From: Myxococcales bacterium
GTDB lineage: Bacteria; Myxococcota_A; Polyangia; Polyangiales; Polyangiaceae
NCBI GenBank assembly: GCA_016794345.1
Contig: JAEUKE010000070.1
Location: forward strand, 1 to 64,000
Direction of reading: 5' to 3'
DNA length: 64,000 nucleotides
A program made the position numbers and the translations under genes. This document shows positions 62,000-64,000 of this stretch, piece by piece. The notes beneath the pieces were generated by a model. The model was not told the origin of the DNA. It made no database searches and was given only the letters and a program-made list of their open reading frames with translations. Position 1 is the first letter of the stretch. Each line of letters starts with the position of its first letter.

Positions 62000-63661
62000 T
62001 CAGAGCGGCGTGGGCTCGGGACGCGACGAGGTCTCTTCCTCGATGTACGGGCCGTTCTCCCCAGGCGGCAGGCGCTCGGTGTTGGGGCTGATGTCGATGT
62101 CGACGGACGTGCCATCTCCGAAGCGCACGTGACGAGCACCGACCCACAGGCCCCCGCCGAACGCGGCCGCGTTGAGCGAGGTGCCGAGGACGTCCCCGTG
62201 GACGGCGATGTTTTCGTAGTAGCAGTAACGCTGGCCCTGATTGGGGAAGTCAGGAAGGTTGTTCTCCGGACCGGCCCCGAAGCCGGCGACCGGGACCGAA
62301 GCGCCATCCGCCCCCATCACGCAGCTGGTGATGTCGTTGTCCTCGGCGGCGTAACCGTAGAGGTAACCGCCGTCGTAGTCGCCGACACGTCCATCGTCGC
62401 GCCAGGGGTCGGGCACACCTCCGTTCGCCTCGCGACACTCGCCCCCCTCGAATCGCCCGTAACCGGTGCTGGGCCCCGTGTTGCGGAAGCGACAGTGGCG
62501 GAAGATCGACTGGCGCCAGCGACCGCGAAACACCTGCCCACCTCCGCCGCCATCCGACTTGTGGAAATCGACGCCGTAATAGGCAGCCTTCGTGATGCCG
62601 GGCGAGAACAAGACGTAGGGTGAGCCGGAGCCGCCGCATTCGCCTGTGTTCCAGAGCAGCAGGCCAATCGGGAATCGAATGTTGTTCGCCACCTCGGCGC
62701 CGAGACCATTCACGACCGCCTGCGACCACACGTAGGCCTGAGCGAACGCAGCGTCGATGCTCGACACCCGACCGTTGCCGAACGCACACCAATCGAAGCC
62801 CGTCATACCCCAACGCACCGAGCCGCAGTCCACACCGTCGAAGCGAATGCCACGAGGGCGGGTGATCGTCTCTCCAAGCGCTCCCTCGGTGCGACGATCG
62901 AGCGTCACCCCCGAGAGCGTCGGCGCAGCGGGGCTGTCGGGGTGCGGAATGAAGACCACGTTCACCAGGCCCGTGAGATCGAGATCGCCCCAACCGGTGA
63001 GGTCACCGCTGAGCGTGTAGACGTGGTGACTGGCCAAAGACGGCCATTGGCCCATGTCCGCAGACAGGTCCACACGCGTGAGCTCGGTCAGCGGGTCGAG
63101 CACCTCGACGGTGAGGCTCACGCTGCCCTCGCGGCCCGCGCTGTCGCGCACGCGGAGCTGCATCGTGTAAGTCCCTGGATTCGAGTAGTAGTGCGCCTCA
63201 CGCGCCGTGAAGCGGCCTCGGCCCTTCTGCACCGGGCCTCGTGGCCCGCCCCAGGACCAGTCGTTGCCATCCACCGGGTCGCCGGAGTCCCACTCGAATC
63301 CGAGGTTCAACAACGCGCCGGCTTTGTCGCTCGCGTCGGGCGCCTCGCTGCGACTCTCGCTGGCGTCGAAGTACACGTAGGCCGGCGCAACCACGGTGAT
63401 CGACGTCACGCCGCTCGAGACGGCGACTCGCTGGACCTCGCCGCTCGGGTCGAGGTGGCTCACCTGCAGGTCGATAGCCAGGCCAGGAGGCGTGCCTGTC
63501 TGGGTAGAGCCGCCCGTGGTCGTGACGCCGGTGGCCGTGGAGGTGGCCCCAGCGGTGGCCCCAGCGCCGGCACCGGATCCGTCGCTGCCAACCGTGTCGT
63601 CGCCGCATGCAGCCGAGCCGAGCAACCCGACGCCGCCGAGGAGGAATTCTTTTCGGTACAT
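62000..63661 (-). CDS. PKD-type lipoprotein with beta-helix-like C-terminus
   Basis: A 553-residue predicted lipoprotein (lipobox SAAC, Cys19), the start at 63661 giving MYRKEFLLGG. A Gly/Ala/Thr linker runs to about residue 60. About 75-190 is a PKD-like domain (VYFDASESRSEAPDASDK, then FTAREAHYYSNPGTYTMQLRV). The C-terminal 350 residues have repeated short strands and turn-rich runs (GVDFHKSDGGGGGQVFRG, RHCRFRNTGPSTGYG) like a right-handed beta-helix. Such proteins often bind or cut polysaccharide. It lies 13 bp after the substrate-binding protein gene, suggesting one transcript. Confidence 0.74.
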   Translation of the reverse strand: MYRKEFLLGGVGLLGSAACGDDTVGSDGSGAGAGATAGATSTATGVTTTGGSTQTGTPPGLAIDLQVSHLDPSGEVQRVAVSSGVTSITVVAPAYVYFDASESRSEAPDASDKAGALLNLGFEWDSGDPVDGNDWSWGGPRGPVQKGRGRFTAREAHYYSNPGTYTMQLRVRDSAGREGSVSLTVEVLDPLTELTRVDLSADMGQWPSLASHHVYTLSGDLTGWGDLDLTGLVNVVFIPHPDSPAAPTLSGVTLDRRTEGALGETITRPRGIRFDGVDCGSVRWGMTGFDWCAFGNGRVSSIDAAFAQAYVWSQAVVNGLGAEVANNIRFPIGLLLWNTGECGGSGSPYVLFSPGITKAAYYGVDFHKSDGGGGGQVFRGRWRQSIFRHCRFRNTGPSTGYGRFEGGECREANGGVPDPWRDDGRVGDYDGGYLYGYAAEDNDITSCVMGADGASVPVAGFGAGPENNLPDFPNQGQRYCYYENIAVHGDVLGTSLNAAAFGGGLWVGARHVRFGDGTSVDIDISPNTERLPPGENGPYIEEETSSRPEPTPL

Positions 63662-63674
63662 CTCGGCGCGGAGA

Positions 63675-64000
63675 TTACTCGAACGGGCAAGCAGCCGCGG
63701 CGTCATCACCGGGGTCGAGCGCGTCGTTCACGATGTTCGCGCCGTCGTAATAGATGTTCGACGGCTCGCCGCCCGCAAGCGACTGGGGGATGCACCAGAT
63801 CTGGATCTCGGACGGCGCCTCACCGGTCTTGGTGTCGAACTGGAGCTCACCCGATGCGCCGACGAAGTCGACCGTCCCGCCCTGCTGGAGCGAAGCGTTC
63901 GCGGGGCCGATGCCGGTGGCGCCGACGTCGATGCGCTGCCCCGAGATGAGCGCACCGAAGCCCGACGCGAGCTGCCAGGACGTGAGCGGCTTGTCACCCG
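63675..64000 (-). CDS. ABC-type substrate-binding protein, C-terminal fragment
   Basis: The last 108 residues of a gene cut by the window edge. The phrases ISGQRIDVGATGIGPANASL, VDFVGASGELQFDTKTGEAP and IQIWCIP are typical of the C-terminal lobe of branched-chain-amino-acid-type periplasmic binding proteins (peripla_BP/Leu-bind folds). It ends CPFE and a TAA at 63675-63677. The substrate is not visible. The PKD-type lipoprotein starts 13 bp downstream. Confidence 0.7.
   Translation of the reverse strand, partial: GDKPLTSWQLASGFGALISGQRIDVGATGIGPANASLQQGGTVDFVGASGELQFDTKTGEAPSEIQIWCIPQSLAGGEPSNIYYDGANIVNDALDPGDDAAAACPFE

Overview
This is a high-GC window with very dense coding on both strands. 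The gene content points to a myxobacterium (Myxococcota, probably the Polyangiales/Sorangiineae side). The signs are three eukaryotic-like Ser/Thr kinases, PEGA/TPR proteins, an IgGFc-binding-type protein, a DUF1592/DUF1552 pair, an IF-2 with a very long Ala/Pro-rich linker, and about fifteen predicted lipoproteins, most with a Ser/Thr/Gly linker after the lipid-attachment cysteine. The taxonomic call is inference from gene content; no rRNA or tRNA gene was seen.

Layout. 0-5 kb: the start of folC, a small lipoprotein, an AmpG-like transporter with a coupled partner, an SDR and a fibro-slime lipoprotein. 5-9.9 kb: a DUF2752/DUF4190 membrane pair, then a nitric-oxide module (truncated haemoglobin, ferredoxin-type reductase, NsrR) with a near-consensus NsrR operator in front of it, a lone ABC ATPase and a RarD permease. 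9.9-22.5 kb: a large OmpA-type protein, a sigma-54 activator, an ECF sigma/FecR pair, and two divergent pairs of Cys-rich or IgGFc-type lipoproteins. 22.5-23.6 kb: a gene-free stretch holding relics (a DUF559 tail, an IS1380 transposase fragment) and hairpin repeats. 23.6-32.6 kb: trmN6, then the translation operon rimP-nusA-ylxR/L7Ae-infB-ylxP-rbfA and serA.

32.6-48.8 kb: lipoproteins, a DUF1592-DUF1552-Omp85 operon, a STAND-type ATPase with a TPR region, a GYF protein and a lipin-like secreted phosphatase. 48.8-55.8 kb: a kinase-FHA protein, then a cobalamin riboswitch that controls an uncharacterised lipoprotein, followed by a coupled three-gene set (unknown, metallo-beta-lactamase fold, SDR). 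55.9-56.3 kb: a 404-bp MITE-like element with 13-bp inverted ends. 56.3-64 kb: two divergent kinases with TPR/PEGA partners, a PKD-type lipoprotein, and the end of a substrate-binding protein.

The most notable systems are: (i) the B12 riboswitch plus lipoprotein, a candidate myxobacterial cobalamin-capture surface protein; (ii) the NsrR-operator-globin-reductase-nsrR operon, a split equivalent of flavohaemoglobin; (iii) the MITE-like element; and (iv) a phosphoglycerate dehydrogenase whose catalytic His position reads Arg.
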